Source: Lacticaseibacillus casei DSM 20011 = JCM 1134 = ATCC 393
GTDB lineage: Bacteria; Bacillota; Bacilli; Lactobacillales; Lactobacillaceae
Direction: 5' to 3'
NCBI RefSeq assembly: GCF_000829055.1
Contig: NZ_AP012544.1
Span: 248,001-312,000 of the forward strand
DNA: 64,000 nucleotides
The position numbers and the translations under genes are program-made. Positions 8,918-18,724 of this stretch are shown here, piece after piece (position 1 is the stretch's first letter; each line of letters opens with the position of its first letter). The notes beneath the pieces were generated by a model. The model ran no database searches. It was given only the letters and a program-made list of their open reading frames with translations, and had not been told where the DNA came from.

Positions 8918-8995
8918 ATGGGCGGCTATGAATTATTCGAATATGATCTTGCCCGCGAGTTGAATATTCATCCCCGAAAAGACGATAAAAAGTAG
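8918..8995 (+). pseudogene. Short reading frame of unknown origin, possible gene remnant
   Basis: A 25-codon frame, MGGYELFEYDLARELNIH then a charged tail, runs into TAG just before a strong terminator. The frame is open for another 11 codons upstream without a start and has no Shine-Dalgarno. It looks like the 3' end of a deleted gene whose terminator survives at 9007. I do not recognise a family, and chance is possible for so short a frame. Confidence 0.25.
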
Positions 8996-9006
8996 TGCAC
9001 GATCAA

Positions 9007-9054
9007 CACCCGCACACCGCGATGCAGAATTGGCGGTATGCGGGTGCTGTTTTT
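9007..9054 (+). terminator. Strong hairpin terminator left of IS copy 1
   Basis: A 14-position stem with one mismatch (CACCCGCACACCGC at 9007-9020 with GCGGTATGCGGGTG at 9033-9046) is followed by CTGTTTTT. No intact gene precedes it, so it probably belonged to a gene now lost. The rest of 8996-9141 shows no other feature. Confidence 0.65.
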
Positions 9055-9141
9055 GCGAGTATGATGGACGAAATGACACGTTAGCGTTGTTCTTATTGGA
9101 TACATCACATTTTTTTAAAAAATTTAAGGTAGAATGCTTTT

Positions 9142-10402
9142 CGCGCATTTTAGAATCAAGTTAGCCACTGTCTCAAAATTTTTTGGACAATAAAAAACAT
9201 CAAGAACAGATATCCTGTATCATTGAAGTTCCTACACAAACAATGGAAGAGGATATTGTCTTGATGCAGAAACAGGATAGCACACACCGCCAAAAAGGTC
9301 AGCACTTAACATCACTCGAGCGCGGAAAAGTGGCCGGATTCCGCCAAGCTGGGAAGTCCAATCGTTGGATTGCTGCTGAAATTGGCGTCTGCCCGCAGAC
9401 CATTAATAATGAAATCAAGCGAGGTACAGTAGATCAGGTCAAGAAGAGTAATGGCAAGCGCGTCTACCATCGACAATACCTGCCAGAGGCTGCTCAGGCT
9501 CGTTACGAGACTGCACGCTTGAGCTGCCATCGTCCTGACAAGTTCGCCAGCGTACAGGTCTTCTTAGCCTGGTACGTACAGCGAGCTAAGCAGGACAAAT
9601 GGTCGCCGGATGCTTCAATCGGCTATGCCAAGCGACACAAGCTGTTTACTCCTGAAGAGCTTGTTTGTGCCTCGACTTTGTACCAGTACATTGACGACCA
9701 ACGCCTAGAGATTCGAAATATCGACCTGTTGGAGAAGACTAAGCGGAAGACCTCTCACCAGCACCACACCAAGGCTAAGCGCCTGGCTGGCCGCAGTATC
9801 GAGGAACGGCCTAAGGTCGTTGAACGACGCAGGCAGTTCGGTCACTGGGAGATGGATACCATTGTCGGTAAACGCAATGGCAAGGAGAGCGTCATCTTGA
9901 CTCTGATTGAGCGCAAGACCCGTTGCCAACTTCTCCGCTTGATCGAAGGACGAGATGCAGACTCTGTGAGCTATGCATTGCGTGGAATCAAGCGCGAATG
10001 GGGAGCTTGCATCAAGACCATCACAGCCGACAACGGACCCGAGTTCACCGCCTTAAATACTGCTTTTGCTGGGACGGAAACTGAGATCTTCTACGCCCAT
10101 CCTTACACGTCCTGCGACCGTGGCACCAACGAGGCACATAACCGGATGATCCGCCAGGACTTCCCTAAGGGCATGTCCCTAGATGACATTAGCCCTAGTC
10201 AAGTGCAGGCCACGCAAGACCGCTTGAATCAGTTGCCTCGCAAACAACAGGGCTACTGCACACCCCAGCAAAACTTTGAGGCCGAAGCTCGGCGCGTTCG
10301 CCGCATGGCCCAGTAGTCTCTCTAGCGCCACAACTTCTATTTGATAACGGCCTGTTCTGGGATTGTCCTCAACGACTGGCTAACTTGTTCTTGCAATTTA
10401 CG
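9142..10402 (+). mobile_element. IS30-family insertion sequence, copy 1
   Basis: 1261-bp element, nearly identical to four other copies here (15491, 21398, 40488, 53561). The ends are 26-bp imperfect inverted repeats (18 of 26 positions match) that share AAGTTAGCCA. The exact ends come from copies 3, 4 and 5, where 13-bp duplications mark the junctions. This copy has no matching flanks: GTAGAATGCTTTT on the left, GAAAAAACAAAAA on the right. One side was therefore rearranged or deleted after insertion. On the right it joins a 5'-truncated PTS regulator. Confidence 0.93.
9264..10316 (+). CDS. IS30-family transposase, copy 1
   Basis: 350-residue DDE transposase. An N-terminal helix-turn-helix (LTSLERGKVAGFRQAGKSN then IAAEIGVCPQTINNEI, about 15-52) binds the inverted repeats. 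The catalytic core has D198 (HWEMDTIVG), D256 (TADNGPEF) and E290 (GTNEAHNRM), a DD(33)E spacing typical of IS30. ATG 9264 is preferred because GAAGAGGA lies about 10 nt upstream; the frame is open back to TTG 9183, which would add 27 residues. The gene fills nearly the whole element. Confidence 0.93.
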   Translation: MQKQDSTHRQKGQHLTSLERGKVAGFRQAGKSNRWIAAEIGVCPQTINNEIKRGTVDQVKKSNGKRVYHRQYLPEAAQARYETARLSCHRPDKFASVQVFLAWYVQRAKQDKWSPDASIGYAKRHKLFTPEELVCASTLYQYIDDQRLEIRNIDLLEKTKRKTSHQHHTKAKRLAGRSIEERPKVVERRRQFGHWEMDTIVGKRNGKESVILTLIERKTRCQLLRLIEGRDADSVSYALRGIKREWGACIKTITADNGPEFTALNTAFAGTETEIFYAHPYTSCDRGTNEAHNRMIRQDFPKGMSLDDISPSQVQATQDRLNQLPRKQQGYCTPQQNFEAEARRVRRMAQ

Positions 10403-11251
10403 GAAAAAACAAAAAGAGAGTATTTGTTTGCATACTCGATTGCCTGTTTTCTCTATGATGATCTAGAAAGTGATTTTGATTTGCAAATACCCGAGTCCGA
10501 AATAGCTTATTTAGCCATTCACATTCAGCTGGTTTTAACTGAGGAAACCAAAAATGTTATTCCAACAAAATTGGTATTTCAGGGTAAAAAGGCCGAGGGA
10601 GAATTGTTTCGATATAAGATTCAAACCTATTTTCCCAGATTAGAGATCGAGGCCGTCACACCGGCAATAGATCAATCAGACATTGAAAAGTATCAACTGA
10701 TCATCTGCTGCGGCTTTCAAGAAACCACTAGTGTTATTAGTTCTAAGGTCATTGAAATTAGCAAAGAAATGGATACGCGTGATATTGCAAAGATTCAAAA
10801 CTTTGTAGAAACAATTGGGACAGCCTCTTTAATTCAACAGCTTGATTATCATCATATAAATGAATCATCAAGTGAGGAAGCAATTGAATATTTATTAAGG
10901 AAATCTGAGTACCTTAATCTTTTACCATATTTCCAAAAACGTGAGTCGATGTCACCAACCGATATTGGACATCTGGTGGCGATGCCTCACCCATTTTTAA
11001 AAGGGGCAGAAACCACGGCGAAAGTAATTGTAGGTATCAATAGGCAAGAGATTCCGTGGGGTCATCAAAAAGTTAGATTAGTTGTAATTTATATTCCTGC
11101 TGCGGATTTGAAGACAAACAAGAATTTCTTCAATGATGTCTATGAACATACAAGTGATTTAGCTGAAGTTCATGCTTTATTGGAAACAAAAACCAAGCAG
11201 GAGTTTATTGACGTTTGGAATAGAAAAGGAGAGTATTCACATGCTTTATAA
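10403..11251 (+). pseudogene. 5'-truncated PRD-type PTS regulator (BglG/LicR/MtlR class)
   Basis: The C-terminal part of a multidomain transcription regulator or antiterminator controlled by PTS phosphorylation. From the IS junction onward about 282 residues remain: the end of a PRD (DLQIPESEIAYLAIHIQ with its histidine), an EIIB-Gat-like domain (KLVFQGKKAEGELFRYKIQ), and an EIIA-fructose-like domain with GHLVAMPHP. The DNA-binding domain and first PRD are missing, replaced by IS copy 1, so it cannot act as a normal regulator. Its end overlaps the aldolase start by 11 bp, so it was the first gene of this sugar operon. Codon use is more A+T-rich than in the gnb operon. Confidence 0.85.
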
Positions 11252-12107
11252 TATGGTCGATTTGCTGAGTGTCGCGTATAAAAATAAGTTTGCCGTTGGG
11301 TCTTATAATGTCGCAAATAGCGAGTTTGTTGAAGCAATTATTCGCGCGGCAGAAGAGAAGAATGCACCAGCCATTATTCAGATTCATCCCAATGAAATTA
11401 ATTTGGTTGGTGATAACTTTATTGCCTACGTTAGACAGGCGGTGTCGCGTACGCACATTCCAATGGCAATTCATGTAGATCATGGAGCAACATTGGGAGA
11501 TTGTGTTCGCGGGATTCATAACGGATATACCTCTGTCATGATTGATGCGTCAGCAGACTCATGGGATAAAAATGTAGCACTCACCAAAAAAGTTGTTGAT
11601 GTAGCGCATAGTGTGGGCGTATCTGTTGAAGCAGAACTTGGCACAATTGGATCCAATGAACTTTCAACTGAAGGGACAGGTGTAAATAAAATTCTGTATA
11701 CCGATCCTGAAGATGCAAAGAAGTTCGTAGCATTGACCGGTGTTGACACTCTGGCCGTAGCAATTGGAACTCGCCATGGACATTACAGTCACGTTGAAAA
11801 ACCTGAGTTGAGAATTGATTTACTCGAGAAAATTCATGAAGCCGTTGATATTCCCTTGGTTTTGCACGGTGGCTCCGATAACAAAGATGCGGAAATTAAA
11901 AAGACTTATCTTCACGGAGTGGCAAAAATCAATCTGTCTACAGACATGAAGACGGCATTCTTTAAGCAACTTAGGAAGAATTTGGATAATAATCCAGATG
12001 CGTATGAGCCTGATCAGCTGATGCCATCGGCTAGAAAAGCAGCACAAGATGTTGTTGAACATAAAATGGATCTCTTTAATTCTACTGACAAAGCCGACTT
12101 ATACTAA
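11241..12107 (+). CDS. Class II ketose-bisphosphate aldolase
   Basis: Zinc-dependent aldolase cleaving fructose- or tagatose-type bisphosphates to triose phosphates. The 288-residue protein has HVDHGAT (H78, D80, H81), VEAELGTIG, GTRHGHY and VLHGGSDN, the metal and phosphate sites of the FbaA/GatY/KbaY family in the right order. ATG 11241 has AAAAGGAGAG about 8 nt upstream. It overlaps the truncated regulator and precedes a fructose-type PTS gene, a set-up seen in sorbose, tagatose or fructose-derivative clusters. The neighbouring sorbose-1-phosphate-reductase-like gene would fit L-sorbose or a related ketose, but the true substrate is unknown. Confidence 0.88.
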   Translation: MLYNMVDLLSVAYKNKFAVGSYNVANSEFVEAIIRAAEEKNAPAIIQIHPNEINLVGDNFIAYVRQAVSRTHIPMAIHVDHGATLGDCVRGIHNGYTSVMIDASADSWDKNVALTKKVVDVAHSVGVSVEAELGTIGSNELSTEGTGVNKILYTDPEDAKKFVALTGVDTLAVAIGTRHGHYSHVEKPELRIDLLEKIHEAVDIPLVLHGGSDNKDAEIKKTYLHGVAKINLSTDMKTAFFKQLRKNLDNNPDAYEPDQLMPSARKAAQDVVEHKMDLFNSTDKADLY

Positions 12108-12144
12108 TATCTAACAAACAGGCCTAGTTTCGGAGGTGAGCTAG

Positions 12145-14088
12145 ATGCATATAGACGAATTAATTGATATCAAAAATATTGATACTAGTATTGAACCAAT
12201 GACAAAAGATCAAGCTATTGAACGCATGATCCATAAACTAAAAGTGAATGGTTATATTCAAGATACAGAAACGTTCAGTAAGGCTATTTACCAACGCGAA
12301 AAGGAAATTTCAACTGCTGTAGGCTATGGCGTTGCAATTCCACATGCGCGAACTAGTACTGTCAAAAAGTCAACGATTGGCGTTTTTAGAAATCTATCTG
12401 GCATTTCATGGGGTCAAGAAAGAGTCAACTTGGTATTTATGATTGCTGCTGAGAAAAATGCTTCAGAAGAGCATTTAAAGATGCTGTCAAAGATTTCGAC
12501 GTTTTTGATGGACGAGAGCTTTCGAGCTAAACTTATCACGGCTGCTGATCCTAAGGAAATGTATGAAGTTCTTGTTCAAGAGGATGCTAAAAAAAGTGAA
12601 GATGCAGATGTTTCGCAGGCTAGAGAATCTGCAGGAAAATATCTTGTGGGAATTAGCGCTTGCATGACAGGCATTGCACACACGTATATGGCGGCTGAAG
12701 CACTTGCAAATGAAGCTAAGAAACGTGGTATGCGCGTTAAGATTCAAACGAATGGATCTACTGGTGTTGAGAATAGACTCACATCGAAGGACGTTGAGGA
12801 AGCAGATGCTATTGTTGTCGCTCACGATGTAAAGGTTGACACCACCATCTTTGGAGAAAAGCCTTTTTTAGACGTTCCGGTTAAGCGCGCTATTGATAAG
12901 CCAGATTTAGTTGTTGATCAAGCATTAGAAGAAGATGCAATAACATCTCAACCTGTTCAATCTCATAAGAATCTTGAGTCGGCATTAGGAAAAGAGAAAA
13001 AGGCTGAAGAGGACTTAACAAAAGGGGGCAAATTTGCCCGTGCTTTCTACACACACATTATGAGCCGCGTATCGTATATGATTCCGTTTGTTGTAGTCGG
13101 CGGTATCTTTATCGCAATTTCGTTTATGTTTGGCATCTACGCCTCCGACCCTAAGAGCGACCAGTACAATATCTGGGCAGCATTTTTTAATGAGATTGGC
13201 GGAAATGCAGCTTTTAAACTCTACGTTCCAATTCTAGGTGGGTTTATTTCTTGGAGTATTGCGGATAAAGCAGGCCTAGCACCAGGCATGATCGGTGGCA
13301 TGATGGCAGTGAATGGGGGATCGGGATTTCTAGGCGGAATGGTTGCAGGATTCTTAGCTGGTTATGTCACTCGTTTCATCGTTCAAAAGACGCAAAACGT
13401 TCCCCACTCTTACAAAGGAATTATGGCAGTGTTGGTCATTCCGCTTTTAGCAACATTTATTGTCGGTCTCGTCATGTTCTTCCTTTTGAACACACCGATG
13501 TCGAATATGATTGCGTTTCTGACAAACTGGCTGAAATCCATGAGCGGTGTCAATGCTTTCCTTATGGGCGCACTCTTGGCTGGTATGATGGCTTCAGATA
13601 TGGGTGGCCCAATCAATAAGACTGCTTCGGCCTTTGGCCTAGCGATGTTTGCATCAAAAATTTATGGTCCTTCGGCAGCGTTAATGGTTGGAGGCATGGT
13701 TCCTCCACTTGGAATTGCGCTAGCAACCGTGCTATTTAAGCGAAAGTTTACGATTCAGGAGCGCGAGGCTGGCAAAGCCAATTGGGTACTTGGTGCAAGT
13801 TTTATTACGGAAGGAGCGATTCCATTTGCTGCGGCTGATCCCCTGAGGGTTATTCCCGCAAACATCATTGGTGGCGCTATTGGCGGTGCAATTTGTATGG
13901 CGACAGGCATCACTTTACAGGCACCGCATGGGGGGATCTTTGTTATTCCAATAGCCTGCAACAAGCCGATTCTTTACATTGGATGCATCGTCATTGGATC
14001 AATTGTTACAGCGCTCATTTTAGGCTTCTCTAAGAAGATATTGAGTGAGCAACAAATGAATCAACAGATGGCAGCAGGCATTATTTGA
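12145..14088 (+). CDS. PTS fructose-family EIIABC permease
   Basis: Single-polypeptide sugar transporter, 647 residues. The N-terminal EIIA domain (about 1-145) carries GYGVAIPHART with H67. The EIIB domain (about 165-265) carries VGISACMTGIAHT with C173, the phosphocysteine. The rest is a fructose-family EIIC with many membrane spans, including GGMMAVNGGSGFLGGMVAGF and SDMGGPINKTA. GGAGGTGAG lies before the ATG, and the gap to the aldolase is 37 bp. FruA-like architecture is certain; the substrate is not, and sorbose, mannosylglycerate-type or other ketose substrates are possible. It looks intact although its regulator is truncated. Confidence 0.9.
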   Translation: MHIDELIDIKNIDTSIEPMTKDQAIERMIHKLKVNGYIQDTETFSKAIYQREKEISTAVGYGVAIPHARTSTVKKSTIGVFRNLSGISWGQERVNLVFMIAAEKNASEEHLKMLSKISTFLMDESFRAKLITAADPKEMYEVLVQEDAKKSEDADVSQARESAGKYLVGISACMTGIAHTYMAAEALANEAKKRGMRVKIQTNGSTGVENRLTSKDVEEADAIVVAHDVKVDTTIFGEKPFLDVPVKRAIDKPDLVVDQALEEDAITSQPVQSHKNLESALGKEKKAEEDLTKGGKFARAFYTHIMSRVSYMIPFVVVGGIFIAISFMFGIYASDPKSDQYNIWAAFFNEIGGNAAFKLYVPILGGFISWSIADKAGLAPGMIGGMMAVNGGSGFLGGMVAGFLAGYVTRFIVQKTQNVPHSYKGIMAVLVIPLLATFIVGLVMFFLLNTPMSNMIAFLTNWLKSMSGVNAFLMGALLAGMMASDMGGPINKTASAFGLAMFASKIYGPSAALMVGGMVPPLGIALATVLFKRKFTIQEREAGKANWVLGASFITEGAIPFAAADPLRVIPANIIGGAIGGAICMATGITLQAPHGGIFVIPIACNKPILYIGCIVIGSIVTALILGFSKKILSEQQMNQQMAAGII

Positions 14089-14141
14089 GCCTAAATTTAA
14101 ACGTGCCAATAATTTCAAAATTGTGCATGCACCGAGAAAAC

Positions 14142-14175
14142 AAAAGTAGCGGACAACAGATGTTCGCTACTTTTT
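14142..14175 (+). terminator. Terminator after the fructose-family PTS gene
   Basis: A 14-bp stem (AAAAGTAGCGGACA at 14142-14155 with TGTTCGCTACTTTT at 14161-14174) has an ACAGA loop and a T run. The A run on the left side could also stop the convergent gene. Confidence 0.8.
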
Positions 14176-14256
14176 GATATTGAGTTGTAAAAAGAATCAT
14201 GAAATGTGAGAAGAAACAAAACATTTCAAGGCCAATGGGACCAGTCAATATTCGGC

Positions 14257-15490
14257 CTAATCAATGTAGTCAGGTTCATTTGCAAGAATCCACTCCTCAG
14301 CTTCTTTTGACCATAAACCATCATGCTTAGCGAGAATCTTTCCTAAATCGGAGGCTGGATCAACCTTAGCTAATTCGATACGATCAAATTTTTTACCGCT
14401 ATAGACTAGCTTTTTGCCGCCGCCAATTTCGGGCTGATTCATGGTTGTTTCGCCTGCATCATTCAGTCACATAACATGAGTGATGACTTTTGAAACATCC
14501 AGTTTCCTCTCAGCAATTAACTGTGCTGCTTCTGCCTCGTTATCAGCATCTCCGCCTGAAGTACCTACGAAATGCGTGAAATTGTAGTGGATATTGTAGA
14601 AGTTAACTGATGCTGAGAAGTCTTTCTTCATTGGACCGGCAAATTGATTTAAGCACCCGTCAGGATTTAGCAAAGAATCTGCTAAAGTGGCTAAAGGCGC
14701 TACGCTGATCATTAGAAATGCATCGTCATATCCAGTTCCGTCGACCGCATTCAAAAGCGCGGCTTTTTGTTCATCCATTGACAAACCATTTACATTCACG
14801 AACTTGATGTCGACCCAGTCAGATGGGTAAAGCTTTTTAGCACGATCAAGTTTTTCTTGATTGACGTCAGTAACAACTAATGTGGAGGGCTTCTTGGGGC
14901 CATGGAGTGCATAGTCAATGGCTAACAAGCCCATTGGACCTGTACCGCCCATGATTAACATATTGCCGCCCTCTTTAATTCCCGTTGTCTGTTGATAAGA
15001 GTGGAAATTAACGTGATATTGAGCTCTGAATGCTGCAATAACACAGCTTACTGGCTCACAAAGGGAACCTTCGTAATACGCGTCGCCTTCAAATGGGATC
15101 AAGCACCCCATAGTCATCACTTCATCAGGGATAATTATCTTTGTGGCGTCTCCACCAATATAAGGGTACGAGTAGCCGGGAACAAATGGCGTATCTTGTC
15201 GAGCTAGGTTTGGTTGAATGACGTAATTTTGACCAGCGTGGAACTTGGATTGCCATTTTTTCCCAACCTTTAAGATTTTTCCTGAAAATTCGTGTCCAAC
15301 AACCGCTGGATGATGCGCCAAGTCATCGGGTGTCTTCTTATGGTCTTCGCCCTCCATGGCAAGCTTCCATGATGACATACACATTGTGTCACTTACTACA
15401 GTTGCGAGGATTTCATCATCCTTCATTTCGGGAAGTTCGAACGTATCAATTCGAAGATTTTTTTTCCGTAAATTCGTAATGCTGTACTTT
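14257..15490 (-). pseudogene. Zinc-dependent dehydrogenase, sorbose-1-phosphate-reductase-like, interrupted
   Basis: Medium-chain zinc alcohol dehydrogenase related to SorE-type L-sorbose-1-phosphate reductases. Visible parts are SDTMCMSSWK near the N-terminus, AVVGHEFSG, and the nucleotide-binding MLIMGGTGPMGLLAIDYAL with VVTDVNQEKLDRAKKLYPS. There are two lesions. IS copy 2 removed the start codon and the first few residues at 15490. An in-frame TGA at 14467-14469 comes after SKVITHVM, and the same frame then continues for about 70 codons through MNQPEIGGGKKLVYSGKKF to TAA. Together the two parts make about 410 residues, close to the family length. It is convergent with the PTS operon and probably served the same ketose pathway. 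Confidence 0.82.
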
Positions 15491-16751
15491 CGTAAATTGC
15501 AAGAACAAGTTAGCCAGTCGTTGAGGACAATCCCAGAACAGGCCGTTATCAAATAGAAGTTGTGGCGCTAGAGAGACTACTGGGCCATGCGGCGAACGCG
15601 CCGAGCTTCGGCCTCAAAGTTTTGCTGGGATGTGCAGTAGCCCTGTTGTTTGCGAGGCAACTGATTCAAGCGGTCTTGCGTGGCCTGCACTTGACTAGGG
15701 CTAATGTCATCTAGGGACATGCCCTTAGGGAAGTCCTGGCGGATCATCCGGTTATGTGCCTCGTTGGTGCCACGGTCGCAGGACGTGTAAGGATGGGCGT
15801 AGAAGATCTCAGTTTCCGTCCCAGCAAAAGCAGTATTTAAGGCGGTGAACTCGGGTCCGTTGTCGGCTGTGATGGTCTTGATGCAAGCTCCCCATTCGCG
15901 CTTGATTCCACGCAATGCATAGCTCACAGAGTCTGCATCTCGTCCTTCGATCAAGCGGAGAAGTTGGCAACGGGTCTTGCGCTCAATCAGAGTCAAGATG
16001 ACGCTCTCCTTGCCATTGCGTTTACCGACAATGGTATCCATCTCCCAGTGACCGAACTGCCTGCGTCGTTCAACGACCTTAGGCCGTTCCTCGATACTGC
16101 GGCCAGCCAGGCGCTTAGCCTTGGTGTGGTGCTGGTGAGAGGTCTTCCGCTTAGTCTTCTCCAACAGGTCGATATTTCGAATCTCTAGGCGTTGGTCGTC
16201 AATGTACTGGTACAAAATCGAGGCACAAACAAGCTCTTCAGGAGTAAACAGCTTGTGTCGCTTGGCATAGCCGATTGAAGCATCCGGCGACCATTTGTCC
16301 TGCTTAGCTCGCTGTACGTACCAGGCTAAGAAGACCTGTACGCTGGCGAACTTGTCAGGACGATGGCAGCTCAAGCGTGCAGTCTCGTAACGTGCCTGAG
16401 CAGCCTCTGGCAGGTATTGTCGATGGTAGACGCGCTTGCCATTACTCTTCTTGACCTGATCTACTGTACCTCGCTTGATTTCATTATTAATGGTCTGCGG
16501 GCAGACGCCAATTTCAGCAGCAATCCAACGATTGGACTTCCCAGCTTGGCGGAATCCGGCCACTTTTCCGCGCTCGAGTGATGTTAAGTGCTGACCTTTT
16601 TGGCGGTGTGTGCTATCCTGTTTCTGCATCAAGACAATATCCTCTTCCATTGTTTGTGTAGGAACTTCAATGATACAGGATATCTGTTCTTGATGTTTTT
16701 TATTGTCCAAAAAATTTTGAGACAGTGGCTAACTTGATTCTAAAATGCGCG
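15491..16751 (-). mobile_element. IS30-family insertion sequence, copy 2
   Basis: 1261-bp copy in inverse orientation to copy 1, with the same terminal repeats. The flanks do not match (AATGCTGTACTTT left, CCTTGAATTTGGC right), so no target duplication survives. It truncates the 5' ends of two different genes, the dehydrogenase on the left and a PRD regulator on the right. That is best explained by deletion or recombination between copies. Confidence 0.93.
15577..16629 (-). CDS. IS30-family transposase, copy 2
   Basis: Same 350-residue product as copy 1 with two substitutions: Thr to Ile in VCASILYQY and Pro to Ser in YCTSQQNFEA near the C-terminus. The DDE residues are unchanged, so it is probably active. 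The start is chosen as in copy 1. Confidence 0.92.
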   Translation of the reverse strand: MQKQDSTHRQKGQHLTSLERGKVAGFRQAGKSNRWIAAEIGVCPQTINNEIKRGTVDQVKKSNGKRVYHRQYLPEAAQARYETARLSCHRPDKFASVQVFLAWYVQRAKQDKWSPDASIGYAKRHKLFTPEELVCASILYQYIDDQRLEIRNIDLLEKTKRKTSHQHHTKAKRLAGRSIEERPKVVERRRQFGHWEMDTIVGKRNGKESVILTLIERKTRCQLLRLIEGRDADSVSYALRGIKREWGACIKTITADNGPEFTALNTAFAGTETEIFYAHPYTSCDRGTNEAHNRMIRQDFPKGMSLDDISPSQVQATQDRLNQLPRKQQGYCTSQQNFEAEARRVRRMAQ

Positions 16752-18187
16752 CCTTGAATTTGGCTATATCTTTATATTCATAGTAGCGAGACTTCGGATT
16801 AAGAAAGATTATCTGCCAGCTCGTGCACGAAAATTCAATATACAGGGGACACAGGAGTTCTTGCTTTCAGAAGCATTGTTGGCTGAAGAAGGCATTCATA
16901 GTATCACAGCCTCAGAATACCTAACAACAATTATTTTATGTTTGAGTGTTGGCGGGTTAGAGAATATGCGTGCTGATCGTCATATCTTTTCTGTAACCAG
17001 TGAATTTGTCCAAAAATTTTCAGATATTTCTGGCATTGTATTCTCAGATCTGCATAAGGTGATACGTCAAATGTTCACGCATTTTCGTTCAATGTACTAC
17101 CGTTTACAGTTTGACTATCCCATTACAAATCCGTTAACTGAGCAGGTTATTAATAACTATAAAGAAGTCTTCACCTTGGTCGCTCAAGCCATTCGATCGT
17201 TTAGCGATATTCTTGGAGCGGTTCCAGATGATGAGATTGCTTTTTTAACGATTCATTTGATTAGTTTTATTTATACTGGCGACAACTCGAAGAACGATTC
17301 TATTACGGCGGCAATCGTTTGTCCCAATGGCATAGGCAATTCAGCATTGGCCTATTTACAATTGACAAGCTTATTCCCAAATATAAAGTTCCTAAAGCCC
17401 TTCCGGTATGCTGATCTGGATCACCATTTAGCCAATGTAGATATGATCTTTTCAACGTTTTATCGGAGTGATCTCTTTACGAAAGGCAAACCTTGCTTCA
17501 TCATTGAAACCGATTATGTCGACAGAAGAAAAATATAATCTTATACAAGAAGTCAATACGAGGATGTCCTCAAGTACTTTAACAATCCCAACATTGAACT
17601 CTGTGATGGAGATTGTCGCCAGGACAGTTAAGAATGATAAGCAGTTGGTGCAAATTCGAAGAGAGTTAGACTCCAATCTATTTAAGCCGAAAGTTCGTCA
17701 GGTGACACACAAACTTGCACTTGTCGATGTTTTGAATGAGAACGATATTAAGTTAGCTGTTGAAGCAAGTTCTGCAACAGATGCCATTCGAGTTGCGGCG
17801 GAACCATTAGTTGAGCAAGGAGCTATTAGTCAGAATTATGTCGAAAAAATGGTTTCGCCGGATGATGAGCATGCCTTGTCTGCGTATATTATTTCTCCTG
17901 GTGTTGCGTTGCCACACTCCAATCCTGAAAATGGGGCTAAAAAGGTTGCCATTGGCATGACCGTTTTAAAATCCCCGGTCACTTTTGGCAAAATGGAGAA
18001 CGAAAAAGTTAGATTCATTTTTGTGCTAAGTGCTGTTAATCCGACTGATCATTTGATGGTTTTGCAGGATTTGATGGACTTATTGGCTGACAACCATTTT
18101 ATGAGCTTATTAGTTAGCCCAAAGACAAATGTGCAAGATGTTCTTCGGTATTTACGCGAAAAGAGTAAGCTGAAACTGAAGGGTTGA
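16752..18187 (+). pseudogene. PRD-type PTS regulator, 5'-truncated and frameshifted
   Basis: A second multidomain PTS-controlled regulator without its DNA-binding part. The reading frame is open from the IS junction: LRIKKDYLPARARKFNIQG, two PRD-like regions (DDEIAFLTIHLISF), and an EIIB-Gat-like segment (IVCPNGIGNSALAYLQL), ending at TAA 17536-17538. A frame offset by one base overlaps this end and continues with STEEKYNLIQEV into an EIIA-fructose-like domain with SPGVALPHSNPENG. The two parts join near 17515-17530, so one indel has split the gene. An independent EIIA start at ATG 17516 lacks a Shine-Dalgarno. The sequence differs from the regulator at 10403, so it is not a duplicate. Confidence 0.82.
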
Positions 18188-18724
18188 TCTGATCAACGAA
18201 TATTTATATGCCAACGCGCAAACTAAAGCAAAAACCGTTTCTTTTTGACATAATCTAAAAATCATTTTCTGTGGATTTACCCTACAAGATTCCTCTAATT
18301 GATGAAACGGTTTGATGTCGCTTGTTGTGTCGAGTTGGCATATTTGTGTGCTCATCAAACTACATTAATTTGACTAGACCATTTTTGAGTTCATCGTTCC
18401 GAAGTACTATAGATCGTTTCGAAAATCCGAATGTAGCCCCCCGACAGTATATGTTCTAATGTTGCGCAAATTTTTCTTTGGAACTCACGAGTACTGGTTG
18501 GCATTCTAATAGGGTTTTAGGAAGAAATCAAAGATCATGCAAAGATTTCCTTAAAAATAGAGCCCCCTTAAAAACAACATAATGACATTTTTTAGCAACA
18601 AACATAGCTCTTTACCAGCCGATTTGCTCGTATTATGAAAGCGCAAACAAAACCAGCATGTTTAAAAATTACGCGTATAAGACCGGTTTTATTGCTAGGC
18701 AGCACATTGATGAGGAGGAGCACG
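18188..18724. other. Intergenic region upstream of lacZ
   Basis: About 540 bp with no convincing gene and no clear terminator. The only strong signal is the cre box at 18635. A TTGACT at 18370 and a TACTAT at 18405 are not spaced like a standard promoter. Confidence 0.5.
18635..18649. promoter_or_regulatory. cre (CcpA) box upstream of lacZ
   Basis: ATGAAAGCGCAAACA fits all 15 positions of the WTGNAANCGNWNNCW consensus, 76 bp before the lacZ start codon. Catabolite repression of beta-galactosidase is the natural reading. Confidence 0.65.

Noticed and set aside
9705..9929. A conserved 74-codon minus-strand frame (and a 72-codon one) inside every IS copy
   Set aside because: They lie antisense to the transposase gene in all copies, lack ribosome sites and are conserved only because the IS copies are.
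9142..16751. Composite transposon formed by IS copies 1 and 2
   Set aside because: The outer flanks GTAGAATGCTTTT and CCTTGAATTTGGC do not match, and three genes are truncated at the inner and outer edges, which points to rearrangement rather than transposition as a unit.
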